The notes under the pieces were generated by a model. That model did no database searches. It was not told the DNA's origin and saw nothing but the letters and a program-made list of their open reading frames with translations. Shown piece after piece: positions 16,684-26,466 of a DNA stretch of 64,000 bases. Position 1 is the stretch's first letter; the number at the start of each line of letters is the position of its first letter. The DNA comes from BRH-c25 sp012519325 (GTDB taxonomy: Bacteria > Bacillota > Clostridia > Lutisporales > Lutisporaceae): positions 124,001 to 188,000 of the forward strand of contig JBMNHZ010000001.1 of NCBI GenBank assembly GCA_050950645.1, given 5' to 3'. Position numbers and translations under genes: made by a program.

Positions 16684-17709
16684 TCAAATAATTAACATCG
16701 CATCACCGAAGCTGAAAAATCTATAACGTTCCTTCACTGCTTCCTTATAAGCCTTCATTATATTATCCCTGCCTGCCAAAGCACTTACAAGCATGAGCAA
16801 AGTAGATTCGGGCAAATGAAAGTTTGTGATAATTCCATCAGCTATTTTGAACTTAAACCCGGGATAAATGAAAATATCCGTCCAGCCCTTATCCTCCTTA
16901 AGGCTGCCATTTTTCTGCATTATTGATTCCAGAGTTCTTGTAGAGGTTGTACCTACACATATTATCCTTCCTCCGCTGCTCTTTGTACTGTAAATGATTT
17001 CAGCATTCCTGGCATTCAGTTCGTAGTATTCTGAATGCATCTTGTGTTCTTCAATATTACTAACCTTTACAGGCCTGAAGGTGCCTAAACCGACATGAAG
17101 AGTCAAATAAGCCGTTCTGACCCCTGAATCCAAGAGCTGCCGAAGCAGTTCTTTAGTAAAATGAAGTCCTGCAGTAGGCGCTGCAGCTGAGCCCTCATAC
17201 CTTGAGTACACAGTCTGGTACCGTTCTCTGTCTGCAAGTTCTTTTTTAATATAAGGCGGAAGAGGTACCTTTCCCAAGCGATCAAGTACTTCCTCAAAGA
17301 TACCGTCGTAATTAAATCTTACAAGGCGATTGCCCCCTTCAAGTACTTCAATTACCTCTCCCTCAAGCTCTCCATCTCCAAACAGAAATACTGCTCCTGT
17401 CTTCGCCCTTTTTCCCGGTCTGACCATCACCTCCCATATATCTTTTCCCCTCCTGTTTAATAGAAGCAACTCCATACTGCCCATGCCGTTTTTCCTGATA
17501 CCAATGAGCCTTGCAGGTATTACTCTTGTATTGTTCATCACCAGGCAGTCTCCCTCGTTCAGATATTCCAAAATATCTCTGAAATTGCAATGCTCAATTT
17601 CGCCTGTGCTTTTATCTAGAACCAGAAGCCTGGACATATCCCTTTCGGTGATCGGCTCCTGTGCAATTAATTCTTCAGGAAGGTCATAGTAAAAATCCCT
17701 AAGCTTCAT
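16684..17709 (-). CDS. queA: tRNA preQ1(34) S-adenosylmethionine ribosyltransferase-isomerase
   Basis: Transfers ribose from SAM to preQ1 in tRNA to make epoxyqueuosine; 341 residues, normal. The N-terminal DFYYDLPEELIAQEP is diagnostic, with EGSAAAPTAGLHFT and HVGLGTFRPV downstream. It is followed closely by the PsiE-like gene and tgt. Confidence 0.96.
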   Translation of the reverse strand: MKLRDFYYDLPEELIAQEPITERDMSRLLVLDKSTGEIEHCNFRDILEYLNEGDCLVMNNTRVIPARLIGIRKNGMGSMELLLLNRRGKDIWEVMVRPGKRAKTGAVFLFGDGELEGEVIEVLEGGNRLVRFNYDGIFEEVLDRLGKVPLPPYIKKELADRERYQTVYSRYEGSAAAPTAGLHFTKELLRQLLDSGVRTAYLTLHVGLGTFRPVKVSNIEEHKMHSEYYELNARNAEIIYSTKSSGGRIICVGTTSTRTLESIMQKNGSLKEDKGWTDIFIYPGFKFKIADGIITNFHLPESTLLMLVSALAGRDNIMKAYKEAVKERYRFFSFGDAMLII

Positions 17710-17723
17710 TTTATGCCCACTTT

Positions 17724-19388
17724 CTATTGTACTTTTGAATTTTGATAGTAGTGTTCCAATATTTTCTGATAGTTATAACCTGCTTCGGCCATCCCTTTAG
17801 CGCCGTACTGGCTCATTCCCAAGCCATGTCCGAAGCCCTTCCCGTCAAAGGTATATTTGTCAGGAACGACATTGTAGGATTTAGTGCTGTTCATACCTTT
17901 TACAGTGATCTTGTTCCCTGTACCTTTTACAATTGTTTTTCCTGAAGAGGACAAAACATGCATGTGTGAAGCTCTTCCCCTCTCGGTTGAATTAAACTGG
18001 GAACCTCTTACAAAAACATCCGCATCGGTTTTCAAAGTATACCATATACTCTTAAGCAATCTTGTACCAATAATTCTCCTTATCTCTTCCTTATTGAATA
18101 TCCTTGTATCCTTGGAGCCCCTTATCTCCAGTTTGGTTACTCTCCCGTACCTGCTGGACTCCAGTATTCTGATATCCCTTATTTCGCCTAAATTAATATT
18201 TGACTGTGCAAGCTTTTCTTTTATTTCAGTCTTGTCCAATTCAACGGTCCAGTTGTCATAAGGACTTCCAAGGCTGAATTTATCATCCACTCCCCTTATG
18301 TAATCCGTCTTTGCATTCCAGACATTTTCACTGTCCTCAGTATGCCCTCCGCTGCTTGAGTGATAAAAAGTAGAAATAAGAGCTCCATTGTATGTAATTA
18401 CTTTACCCTTGGTGGCATTAACCGCTTCAGTGGTAGAGCTGTTTTCTTTTTCTAATCCGTTATATGCCTGGCAGTGTTCAGTGCTGCATAGATCAAAACC
18501 ATAAGCGTTATGTCTTTCCATAGTAACCAGCGCGAAATTCCTTGCTGCTACGGCTTGTGCTTTCAAGGCTTCTATATGCCAGGAGGCAGGCATCTCAGAA
18601 GGAACAACACTATATAAATAGTGATCAAAAAGAAGTTCATTTATCAATGTAATATCGCTTCCGGCAAGGCTTTGCATTGTTATGCATCCCCTGTATTTCT
18701 TTCCTTTGTACTTCAATGAGCTAACTTTCCCCTTAGCCTCCTTGGGGACTATCTTAATTTTTTCTTCACTATTCAATAACAGCATAAGCTGTCCGGTAGT
18801 ACCGTCAATAATCTGTATTCTTTTCTTGTCGGGATGTACAACCGAATAACTAATATCACTTTCTTCCTTTTTAATAATCTTAATTTGCTCAAGACATTCG
18901 CTTTCGTCAAGATACAGCTGCGACCAAACCATCCATCCTCCTTCATATGCCAGAAATACCGGCTGGGTTATGGATGACACCTGTTTTAATACCTTTAGGG
19001 CTGATTCCAAATCTTCATACACACCGCCTATTTGTATATGGTAGGGTCCGATTACTTCGCCCTCGTATTTGGCTGCCCTTACATAGTTTATTTCTGTTTC
19101 CTTGCCCTTTACAACATTATAGTATTCGTCCCTCCGGACTTTTATCCCGTTAGGGCTTTTCACTTCAAGCAAGTTCTTGTATTCACCGTTTTCAAGTACA
19201 AGTATATTCATACCTGTTTCACTTTCCAGAGTAAATAGATTTGCCTGAGTTTGTCCGTAGCTCAAGCCGATCTTTATTGTTTCAGGAATTGTCACATCTG
19301 CATGCAAAACTTCAGAATTGAATGAAACGAATGTAAACATAACTGCAGCAATTAGCAAGTAGAGTATTACGGCTTTTATTGTCTTCAT
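17724..19388 (-). CDS. SpoIID/LytB domain protein
   Basis: A 554-residue exported protein. The N-terminal signal helix (AVILYLLIAAVMFTFVSF) is followed by a roughly 200-residue region and then the SpoIID/LytB domain with VVPSEMPASWHIEALKAQAV and GHGLGMSQYGAKGMAEAG. Family members such as SpoIID are lytic transglycosylases that cut glycan strands during engulfment; this could be SpoIID or a paralogue. ATG at 19388 follows AAAGGAG; two in-frame upstream ATGs are rejected. It is embedded in the queuosine/ruv block. Confidence 0.85.
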   Translation of the reverse strand: MKTIKAVILYLLIAAVMFTFVSFNSEVLHADVTIPETIKIGLSYGQTQANLFTLESETGMNILVLENGEYKNLLEVKSPNGIKVRRDEYYNVVKGKETEINYVRAAKYEGEVIGPYHIQIGGVYEDLESALKVLKQVSSITQPVFLAYEGGWMVWSQLYLDESECLEQIKIIKKEESDISYSVVHPDKKRIQIIDGTTGQLMLLLNSEEKIKIVPKEAKGKVSSLKYKGKKYRGCITMQSLAGSDITLINELLFDHYLYSVVPSEMPASWHIEALKAQAVAARNFALVTMERHNAYGFDLCSTEHCQAYNGLEKENSSTTEAVNATKGKVITYNGALISTFYHSSSGGHTEDSENVWNAKTDYIRGVDDKFSLGSPYDNWTVELDKTEIKEKLAQSNINLGEIRDIRILESSRYGRVTKLEIRGSKDTRIFNKEEIRRIIGTRLLKSIWYTLKTDADVFVRGSQFNSTERGRASHMHVLSSSGKTIVKGTGNKITVKGMNSTKSYNVVPDKYTFDGKGFGHGLGMSQYGAKGMAEAGYNYQKILEHYYQNSKVQ

Positions 19389-19425
19389 AAGTACAACTCC
19401 TTTCATCATGCGTCTTTGGTTGAAT

Positions 19426-19641
19426 CTACTTGCGAAAAAAACTGAATATTATCGTCATAATAATGCTTGCAAGAATACAGGTAACAATCGGAAAATAAAA
19501 CGTGAAATTCCCCTTCTTCACATAAATATCTCCGGGAAGTCTCCCAAAACCTAATCTTCCGCCTAAGTAAAGAAGAGTTCCGAAGATAACCATTCCGATT
19601 CCAAGTGCTATGATCATTTTAGCAAAATATTGCATGTTCAT
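19426..19641 (-). CDS. DUF2905 family membrane protein
   Basis: A 71-residue protein with two transmembrane helices around the conserved GRLGFGRLPGDI. It overlaps the queH stop by 4 bp. Function unknown; it is often found near ruv and queuosine genes in Firmicutes. Confidence 0.85.
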   Translation of the reverse strand: MNMQYFAKMIIALGIGMVIFGTLLYLGGRLGFGRLPGDIYVKKGNFTFYFPIVTCILASIIMTIIFSFFRK

Positions 19642-20183
19642 TTTCTTACACCCTTTCTTCTAGGCATGTATCTGTCTCTTTCACTGTAAATGCATCCGCA
19701 GTACGGCTGCCTGTACAATCCAAGCTCCTTGGATTTTTCAACACCCTCTTTATAACCTTCTCTAAAATCTTTATATAGAAAATTCACCCCGTACTTTTTC
19801 CCTGCTTCCTCTCCTATATTCCTGATTAAGTCATGCTTTTGGAAGGGGCTTACCAAAAGTGTAGTGCTAAAAGCATCAAAGCGGCCTGATTTGGCAACGG
19901 AAGCAGCTCTCTCCAGCCTTTCGGCATAGCACATAATGCATCGCTGTCCTTCACGGAAGGCCGCATTCCTTAGGAACTCATCCAAATTATATTCATCAAT
20001 AGTAATCAGCTTGAAATTTGATTTGTCCGCAAACTCCTGTGCAGTATCCAGCCTTTTTTTATACTCCGTATAAGGATGTATATTAGGGTTGTAAAACAGT
20101 CCTGTTATATCATGCTCGATACTTAAAACCTTATGAGGATAAACAGCACAGGGACCGCAGCACATATGCAGCAGCAGCTTCAA
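19638..20183 (-). CDS. queH: Epoxyqueuosine reductase QueH
   Basis: Last step of queuosine synthesis, the B12-independent reductase. About 181 residues with the N-terminal HMCCGPC and the C-terminal CGCIYSERDRYM cysteines that bind a metal and Fe-S cluster. I prefer TTG at 20183 (AGGAG 8 bases upstream) to GTG at 20192, which overlaps the ribosome-binding site. Confidence 0.92.
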   Translation of the reverse strand: MKLLLHMCCGPCAVYPHKVLSIEHDITGLFYNPNIHPYTEYKKRLDTAQEFADKSNFKLITIDEYNLDEFLRNAAFREGQRCIMCYAERLERAASVAKSGRFDAFSTTLLVSPFQKHDLIRNIGEEAGKKYGVNFLYKDFREGYKEGVEKSKELGLYRQPYCGCIYSERDRYMPRRKGVRK

Positions 20184-20198
20184 TGCTCTCACTCCTGA

Positions 20199-21194
20199 TC
20201 AATCTTTATTTATTCCGAAATGCCTGTATGCAGAATTAGTTGCAGTCCTTCCTCTTGGTGTCCTGTTAATAAAGCCTTCCTGAAGAAGGTACGGCTCATA
20301 AACATCCTCAATAGTACCACTGTCTTCACCTATGGATGCCGCGAGAGTATCCAGCCCGACCGGTCCGCCGTCAAATTTATTGATGATTGTAAGGAGCAGC
20401 TTCTTATCAATATCATCAAGTCCCATTTCATCTATCTCAAGAAGCTTTAATGCCCTATCAGCCGTTTCCTTGTCAATTATGCCGGAAGCTCTAACCTGGG
20501 CATAATCCCTTACCCTTTTTAACAATCTGTTTGCAACTCTAGGAGTGCCTCTGGACCTTTTTGCTATTTCAAATGCTCCAGCCTCATCAGCATCTATTCT
20601 CAGTATCCTGGCAGACCGTTTTATTATCTTGTAAAGCTCATCATCCGTATAGTATTCCAACCTGCAAATTACTCCGAACCTGTCCCTGAGAGGCGCTGAA
20701 ACCATACCGGCTCTTGTAGTGGCACCAATCATAGTGAATTTGGGAAGATCAAGTCTGATAGAACGGGCACTTGGTCCCTTTCCAATTATTATGTCCAAAG
20801 CAAAATCCTCCATAGCCGGATAAAGTATCTCTTCAACACTTCTATTCAGCCTGTGTATTTCATCGATAAACAGTACATCATTATTATTGAGATTCGTAAG
20901 GATTGCTGCAAGATCTCCAGGCTTCTCAATGGCGGGTCCCGAGGTAATCCTTATGCTCACACCCAGCTCGTTGGAAATGATATTGGCAAGAGTTGTTTTG
21001 CCCAATCCGGGAGGCCCGTATAGCAGAACATGATCCAGGGTTTCTTTTCTTTTATTGGCTGCTTGTATGAAAATGTTGATTTTCTCCTTTGCAACCGACT
21101 GTCCTATATATTCCTCAAGGGTCCTAGGCCTCAGACTTGTATCAATCTCTGTATCGTCTTCTATAATCTTTGGAGTTATCAATCTGTCTTCCAT
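20199..21194 (-). CDS. ruvB: Holliday junction DNA helicase RuvB
   Basis: AAA+ motor for branch migration, 331 residues from the ATG at 21194 (GAGAGGAAG upstream). Walker A is GPPGLGKTT, Walker B is DEIHRLN, sensor region GATTRAGMVSAPLRDRFG; the C-terminus is a winged helix (GRTATNSAYRHFG). It lies 17 bp after ruvA. Confidence 0.97.
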   Translation of the reverse strand: MEDRLITPKIIEDDTEIDTSLRPRTLEEYIGQSVAKEKINIFIQAANKRKETLDHVLLYGPPGLGKTTLANIISNELGVSIRITSGPAIEKPGDLAAILTNLNNNDVLFIDEIHRLNRSVEEILYPAMEDFALDIIIGKGPSARSIRLDLPKFTMIGATTRAGMVSAPLRDRFGVICRLEYYTDDELYKIIKRSARILRIDADEAGAFEIAKRSRGTPRVANRLLKRVRDYAQVRASGIIDKETADRALKLLEIDEMGLDDIDKKLLLTIINKFDGGPVGLDTLAASIGEDSGTIEDVYEPYLLQEGFINRTPRGRTATNSAYRHFGINKD

Positions 21195-21211
21195 TGTACT
21201 TCCTCTCTTTA

Positions 21212-21799
21212 TCATTTCATAGTCCCAAGCTGTCTTAATGCATCCTTAATTAAGGCATCGATAGGCTTCTTTGTATCCTTTAGCTTCATCGCAGCATTTG
21301 CCGCTATAGAATAATTATAACCTAAAGCAACCAAGGCTTCAATTACCTGGGATATCTCATCGCTCCCATTGAAAACATCAATTCCTCCCACTATACTTTC
21401 CGTATCTATTTTGTCTTTAAGCTCAAGTATTATCCTTTCCGAAAGCTTCTTTCCTATGCCCTGTGCTTTTGTAAGCTTTGCTGTGTCCCTGCTCATTATG
21501 GCAGCTGCCAGCTCGGATGCTTTATATTGATTCAGCAGGGAAGCTGCTGCCTTTGGTCCAACTCCGGATACCGATATAAGCAGCTTAAACATTCTAAGCT
21601 CTTCTCTCGTAGCAAAGCCGTATAGCACCAGATCATCCTCCTTGACTATCAAATGCGTGAAAACCTTTGAAATTTCACCAATTTTAAGGTTTCTCACCGT
21701 ATTCTGCGAAGTAAACACCCTATATCCTAAACCGGAAATGTCTATTACCGCATAATCCTCTTCCACATGATCCACTCTTCCGCTTAAATATTCATACAT
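21212..21799 (-). CDS. ruvA: Holliday junction DNA-binding protein RuvA
   Basis: Tetrameric junction-binding subunit, 195 residues: an OB-fold domain I, helix-hairpin-helix motifs (VSGVGPKAA, AQGIGKKLSERI) and a C-terminal domain III that contacts RuvB. It forms an operon with ruvC and ruvB. Confidence 0.96.
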   Translation of the reverse strand: MYEYLSGRVDHVEEDYAVIDISGLGYRVFTSQNTVRNLKIGEISKVFTHLIVKEDDLVLYGFATREELRMFKLLISVSGVGPKAAASLLNQYKASELAAAIMSRDTAKLTKAQGIGKKLSERIILELKDKIDTESIVGGIDVFNGSDEISQVIEALVALGYNYSIAANAAMKLKDTKKPIDALIKDALRQLGTMK

Positions 21800-21811
21800 A
21801 CTACTTCACCC

Positions 21812-22303
21812 CTACACCCTGAATTGTTCGGAGAAATTTGACGAATTCCCGTGACAAATTGCTACAGCCAAAGCATCTGCCACATCATCAGGCTTCGGTA
21901 TCTCCTTAAGATTCAATATTATCTTTACCATCTGCTGAATCTGATTCTTATCAGCCCTTCCATAACCTACTACAGCCTGTTTGACCTGAAGGGGAGTATA
22001 TTCATACACCTGTACACCGGATTCTGATCCGGCCAGAATTGCTACTCCCCTTGCATGTCCAACCGTAAGAGCTGTCTTAATGTTTTTATTGAAAAACAGC
22101 TCTTCAATGGCGAAGGCATCAGGTCCATATCTTTCAATAATATCTACAAGTCCGTTATAAATAATAGTAAGCCTTGCGGACATGTTTAAGCCTGAATCTG
22201 TAGTAATTGCTCCATAGTCTACGACCGTAAATCTGCTTGCTTCGTATTTTACAAGTCCATATCCAAGTATTGCAATACCCGGATCAATGCCCAATATCAA
22301 CAA
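21812..22303 (-). CDS. ruvC: Holliday junction resolvase RuvC
   Basis: RNase H-fold endonuclease that cuts Holliday junctions. The catalytic acidic residues are visible in LGIDPG, AIEELFF and KPDDVADALAVAICH. I prefer the TTG start at 22303 (about 163 residues, MLILGIDPG) because GGTGGTG lies upstream of it. The ATG at 22324 has no ribosome-binding site and lies just after a TATAAT-like -10. Either start keeps the active site. Confidence 0.94.
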   Translation of the reverse strand: MLILGIDPGIAILGYGLVKYEASRFTVVDYGAITTDSGLNMSARLTIIYNGLVDIIERYGPDAFAIEELFFNKNIKTALTVGHARGVAILAGSESGVQVYEYTPLQVKQAVVGYGRADKNQIQQMVKIILNLKEIPKPDDVADALAVAICHGNSSNFSEQFRV

Positions 22304-22357
22304 TAGATAAACACCACCAAACATGTATTCGCTATATTATACTATAACCTTTTATTG

Positions 22358-22386
22358 CAAAAAAATAAAGCAGTAATTAACTGCTT
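22358..22386 (-). terminator. Terminator after bofC
   Basis: On the minus strand AAGCAGT-TAATT-ACTGCTT is followed by TATTTTTTT. It separates bofC from ruvCAB. The ruvC promoter (TTGCAA, then TATAAT) begins at its T run. Confidence 0.8.
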
Positions 22387-22405
22387 AGCGGCTTGTTTTC
22401 ATTTT

Positions 22406-23065
22406 CTAATTGCTGAAGCCTTCCAGAGTTTGCTCCATCTGCTCCTTTGTGTCTACCACGATTCCTCCCTCAAGTGCTTGCTGATCTTTAGGAGTAAGCG
22501 GGGCTGAAGAAATGTCGGTTTTTTCATATAGAGCCTTCTTTCCGTTCTCATCGTAAACATATATTGTTATATACCCGCCGTCCACTCCTATTATATAATG
22601 ATTAGGGCAGTAAGCGTCAATATTTCTGCTGAACTCAATTATAGGAGGTGAATAACCTGAAAGGTGCCAATGTCTGTATTTTTCCTTCAACTGCTGTTCA
22701 TTCATATTCATTTCCTCATTTCCTGCCTGGACAGCTTTTTCCAGAGTATGCCTGCAGGAATTATAATATGTCTTGAATATCAGCTGAGTATTCGGAGTAG
22801 GAATATCTATTTCCTGCATATTTACTGCCTGCTCATCATTGTTGTCGGCATTTACCTCTTCATAAGGCTCCTTAACTGTTGTCGGGTTTATCAGGCTGTC
22901 AGGTATCTGGAAGCTGGCAGACGGCTGATTATCAGGATTATCCGAAGACTGGGGAATATCGGCATTAAAATAGTATCCCACCGCAAACGCTGTGACAATC
23001 AACAGAAGAAAGACCGCAGCAAGCAGATACCTCCTTTTGCGTCTGATACTTCTATCTTCAAACAT
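22406..23065 (-). CDS. bofC: BofC C-terminal domain protein
   Basis: A 219-residue protein with one N-terminal membrane helix (about 12-32), a proline- and acid-rich linker, and a C-terminal domain ending LTPKDQQALEGGIVVDTKEQ, which matches BofC C-terminal domains. In B. subtilis BofC restrains SpoIVB and so pro-sigma-K processing, and its gene also lies near ruvAB, which supports the call. GGAGGGG precedes the ATG. Orthology is inferred. Confidence 0.78.
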   Translation of the reverse strand: MFEDRSIRRKRRYLLAAVFLLLIVTAFAVGYYFNADIPQSSDNPDNQPSASFQIPDSLINPTTVKEPYEEVNADNNDEQAVNMQEIDIPTPNTQLIFKTYYNSCRHTLEKAVQAGNEEMNMNEQQLKEKYRHWHLSGYSPPIIEFSRNIDAYCPNHYIIGVDGGYITIYVYDENGKKALYEKTDISSAPLTPKDQQALEGGIVVDTKEQMEQTLEGFSN

Positions 23066-23231
23066 AAATACCCCTCCATATCATACTCAAGGGTATTATT
23101 TCCAAAATATAAATTTTTATACCTGCTTTTACAATATCCTCCTTTCTAAAACCTCCAAATCCTGCCCACAATATATATAATTAGTTTCCAGACACTATAA
23201 ATTATTAATTATTTGAAATGGGGATGATAAT

Positions 23232-24128
23232 ATGCCGGGATTGGGTTTCGCTTGCATCTCGAAGAGCCTCAGGGAAAACGGCAGATTCAGGACAATGAGC
23301 GTAAAAACCTATAATAGTCTGAAGCCGGATGAAAGGATTAGAAGACTTAGATTAATATCGGTGGATAACCTTTATAATGTCAACAGGATTATGCTTTGGT
23401 GTATCGAAAACAATATAAGCCTTTACCGGTTAAGCTCGGACCTGATACCTCTTGCAGTTTACATCCCTGAATGGAAATGGTGGGAGGACCCGGATATAAG
23501 AAACATGTGTAAAAAGATAAAGAGAACTACCGATGAAGGCAAAATAAGAATCAGTATGCATCCCGACCAATTCTGCGTACTTAACTCGGACAAAGCCGAG
23601 GTAGTTAAAAGAAGCATTGCAATTCTTGAACACCATAACAGATTATCGAACATGGTAGGTAACAGTATTCTTGTAATTCATGTAGGTAGCGGCACCGGCG
23701 GCAAAAGTAAGGCTATTGAAAGATTTATCAATAATTTAGGTATGCTGGATGAAGATATAAAGAAAAAAATAGCAATAGAAAACGATGACAAGCTTTTCAA
23801 TGCTGAAGAGGTTCTGTCCCTTTGTGAGCATTTGGGAGTGCCCATGGTACTGGATATCCACCATCATAAATGCAATCATGAAAAAGACAATCTGCCCCAG
23901 CTGATGGATCGTATAAAAAGCACCTGGAAGGGGAAAAGGCCAAAGGTGCACCTGAGCAGCGGCAAAACCTGCCCTACCGACAGGCATCATGCCGATTTTA
24001 TTGATTTTGAAGACTACAGGCGGGCGGCCGAGCTCGTAGGGGATGAATTTGATATAATGATGGAATGCAAGGAAAAAGACCTTGCTGTACTTAAGATTAT
24101 GAAAAAGTCGTCATCTGAGATTTGCTGA
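23232..24128 (+). CDS. uvsE: UV DNA damage endonuclease UvsE
   Basis: TIM-barrel endonuclease that nicks 5' of UV photoproducts; 298 residues. Characteristic segments are GLGFACIS at the N-terminus, ISMHPDQFCVLNS, VIHVGSGTGGK, IAIENDD and LDIHHHKCNH, which contain the metal-binding His, Glu and Asp residues. Such enzymes are typical of spore formers. It is transcribed alone, divergent from bofC. The ribosome-binding site is weak (GGGGATGAT). Confidence 0.94.
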   Translation: MPGLGFACISKSLRENGRFRTMSVKTYNSLKPDERIRRLRLISVDNLYNVNRIMLWCIENNISLYRLSSDLIPLAVYIPEWKWWEDPDIRNMCKKIKRTTDEGKIRISMHPDQFCVLNSDKAEVVKRSIAILEHHNRLSNMVGNSILVIHVGSGTGGKSKAIERFINNLGMLDEDIKKKIAIENDDKLFNAEEVLSLCEHLGVPMVLDIHHHKCNHEKDNLPQLMDRIKSTWKGKRPKVHLSSGKTCPTDRHHADFIDFEDYRRAAELVGDEFDIMMECKEKDLAVLKIMKKSSSEIC

Positions 24129-24129
24129 G

Positions 24130-24351
24130 CTATTCCAGCTCCGCAAACCTATGCACCTGCTTTCCGTCTACCTCTTTCATACCTAAAAACATCTCCAGAG
24201 GCCTTATCCATATACCTCTATCTCCATACAAGGCCTGATATACAACATATTCCTCCAGTGTCTCTGAGTGTTTTGCCACATGAAGCACAAGGTACTCATT
24301 TCCTTTGAAGTGCCTGTACTTTGCTCCTAATTTTATTTTCCTTCCATTCAT
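24130..24351 (-). CDS. DUF1653 domain protein
   Basis: A 73-residue protein of the DUF1653 type, seen as GAKYRHFKGNEYLVLHVAKH and VYQALYGDRGIWIRPLEMF. The gene meets uvsE tail to tail with 1 bp between. AGAGGAG precedes the start. Function unknown. Confidence 0.85.
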   Translation of the reverse strand: MNGRKIKLGAKYRHFKGNEYLVLHVAKHSETLEEYVVYQALYGDRGIWIRPLEMFLGMKEVDGKQVHRFAELE

Positions 24352-24510
24352 ATTGTTCTCCTCTCTGCTTACCTGATAGTTCAGCCCTTATTAAGATTCT
24401 CACATATTGCATCATATTTCAAGATATACTGTACAATCATCCTTGAATATAAATTTATTGTTAAAGCAAAATGTTTAAAACAATGAAGGTATTATAGGAG
24501 GATGTTTGAC

Positions 24511-26442
24511 GTGTTCATAAATGGAAAAATCCCGCACCTTATACAGCAGGTCATACTCATGACTGCTTTCACATTATTGAAGTTCACTGCCTTGTACCAC
24601 TTGGCCGGAAAGCCTCAGGATATGCTTTCTGCAGCTTTAAGGACATCTGCGCTCCTGATTGCCATATATGTATTAACCAACCTGGTCATAGGAAGAAAAA
24701 GCTTCTTAATCAGAATAGCCTTTCATGAATTTCTGGCTCTCATTGTATTGGCAGATATGCTTTATTACAAACAATTCAATATACTGCCGGAAGTTGCAGA
24801 CCTGCAGTTTCTGAAAGTCCTGCCGACAATATGGGACAGTGTAGGATTTCTTTTTTCAGGGATACACCTTCTGCTTTTCGCTGATGCCCTGATATTGATG
24901 ATCCATCAATATGCCCTAAACAGACAAGAAAAGGCTTCATGTCCAGGGATACTGCCCTCTGTTATCGCAGCTGTGCTCCTATCTGCAATTATATTCACAG
25001 ACTTCTCTTTAAGCGATATAAAAAGCAGCGGCCAGGCCTATGAAAAATTCGGCCTGCTGCATTATCATATTTCACAAGTTCCGGGCGTATTGCAGTACAA
25101 CAGCAACAGCAGCAGCCGGAATATCGGCAAGGCTCAGATTTCGGCAGAGGTTGAGGAAGCTGCTAAAGAGCCCAGGTGTTTTGGGATTGCAAAGGGCAGA
25201 AACGTTATTGTAATACAGGTGGAATCCCTTCAGGATTTTGTCATAAATATGCATTATGAAGGTCAGGAGCTTACGCCGAATCTGAACAAGCTGCTTTTGA
25301 AAGACACAATATACTTCAACCGCTTCTATCAGCAGCTGGGGAAAGGAAATACTTCGGATGCTGAATTTGTCACCCAGAATTCCCTTTATCCTTCAATGGA
25401 TATACCTGCATACAGAAAATATGAGAATAACAGATTTATGGGACTCCCTATGATTATGAGAGAAACAGGCTACAGCACCTATGCCTTTCATGCGTATAAG
25501 CCGGACTTCTGGAACAGGCAGAATATGTATCCCATGCTTGGTTTCGACCGTTTTATAAATATGAACGACTTTAACCTTAACGAGACATTTGGTATGGGCT
25601 TAAGCGACAAGGAATTTTTTGAGCAATCGGCCGCATACCTCAGCACTGTCAATCAGCCTTTTTACTCTTTCCTGGTTACTCTATCCAGCCATCACCCTTT
25701 CGGGCTCCCGCAAAAATACAAGAAAATACAGCTGCAGCCGGCACATAAGGATACTCTGTTCGGGCGCTATATTCAGGTAATTAACTACACTGATGAGGCT
25801 ATAGGGCTTTTCCTCGAGAAACTGAAAGAATACGGCTTATATGACAATTCAATAATAGCATTATATGGAGACCATCGGAGCATTCCCAACGGCGTCCCTG
25901 AAAACGACAAGCTGATGTCAGAACTCTTGGGCCATGAATACACCTTTGATGAGTCTCTCAATGTGCCGCTTATAATACATATTCCGGGAACCAATATAAC
26001 AGAAACCAATACAATAGTCGGAGGGCAAATGGACTTTCTGCCCACTATGCTGAATCTGCTGGGAATAAAAGAAATCCGGCCAAAGCTTTTCGGGCAGGAT
26101 CTGCTAAATGCTGAAGACGGATTTGTGGCATCTCAAACCGGTATGATTAAGGGTTCATTTATAGACGATGAGAAAATATTTGTGATGTCAAGAGACGGTG
26201 TATTTGAGAATAGTACCGCCTGGAAGCTGGATACCCGTGAACCTGTTGACCCGGAGCTCTGCAGAAATGGCTATGAGAGGGCATTGAGGGAGATAAAAAA
26301 GTCTGAATACATTCTGACAAACGATCTTATTCATGAGTTTATTACATTGGGTAAAAGCCATACAACTTTCAGCGGAGCCATAAAGGCCGCTTCGAGCTAT
26401 ATAGAAAGGATTGCGGCGCTTTTCAAGAATATTGTTGAATAA
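24511..26442 (+). CDS. LTA synthase-type membrane sulfatase
   Basis: Likely polyglycerolphosphate/lipoteichoic-acid synthase-like enzyme, about 643 residues. Four or five N-terminal membrane helices (to about residue 180) are followed by an extracellular alkaline-phosphatase-fold domain. VIVIQVESLQDF carries the metal-binding Glu, GKGNTSDAEF the presumed nucleophile Thr, and ALYGDHRSIP the metal Asp-His. The GTG start at 24511 is preferred because GGAGG directly abuts the ATG at 24502. The exact product is not certain, since some paralogues make other phosphoglycerol polymers. Confidence 0.88.
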   Translation: MFINGKIPHLIQQVILMTAFTLLKFTALYHLAGKPQDMLSAALRTSALLIAIYVLTNLVIGRKSFLIRIAFHEFLALIVLADMLYYKQFNILPEVADLQFLKVLPTIWDSVGFLFSGIHLLLFADALILMIHQYALNRQEKASCPGILPSVIAAVLLSAIIFTDFSLSDIKSSGQAYEKFGLLHYHISQVPGVLQYNSNSSSRNIGKAQISAEVEEAAKEPRCFGIAKGRNVIVIQVESLQDFVINMHYEGQELTPNLNKLLLKDTIYFNRFYQQLGKGNTSDAEFVTQNSLYPSMDIPAYRKYENNRFMGLPMIMRETGYSTYAFHAYKPDFWNRQNMYPMLGFDRFINMNDFNLNETFGMGLSDKEFFEQSAAYLSTVNQPFYSFLVTLSSHHPFGLPQKYKKIQLQPAHKDTLFGRYIQVINYTDEAIGLFLEKLKEYGLYDNSIIALYGDHRSIPNGVPENDKLMSELLGHEYTFDESLNVPLIIHIPGTNITETNTIVGGQMDFLPTMLNLLGIKEIRPKLFGQDLLNAEDGFVASQTGMIKGSFIDDEKIFVMSRDGVFENSTAWKLDTREPVDPELCRNGYERALREIKKSEYILTNDLIHEFITLGKSHTTFSGAIKAASSYIERIAALFKNIVE

Positions 26443-26464
26443 AAGCGGCCTCAAAGCCGCTTCT
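26442..26464. terminator. Bidirectional hairpin between LTA synthase-like gene and thiS
   Basis: AAGCGGC-CTCAAA-GCCGCTT. The T-rich side (TTTTATT) is on the minus strand, so it serves thiS better than the plus-strand gene. Confidence 0.7.
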
Positions 26465-26466
26465 AT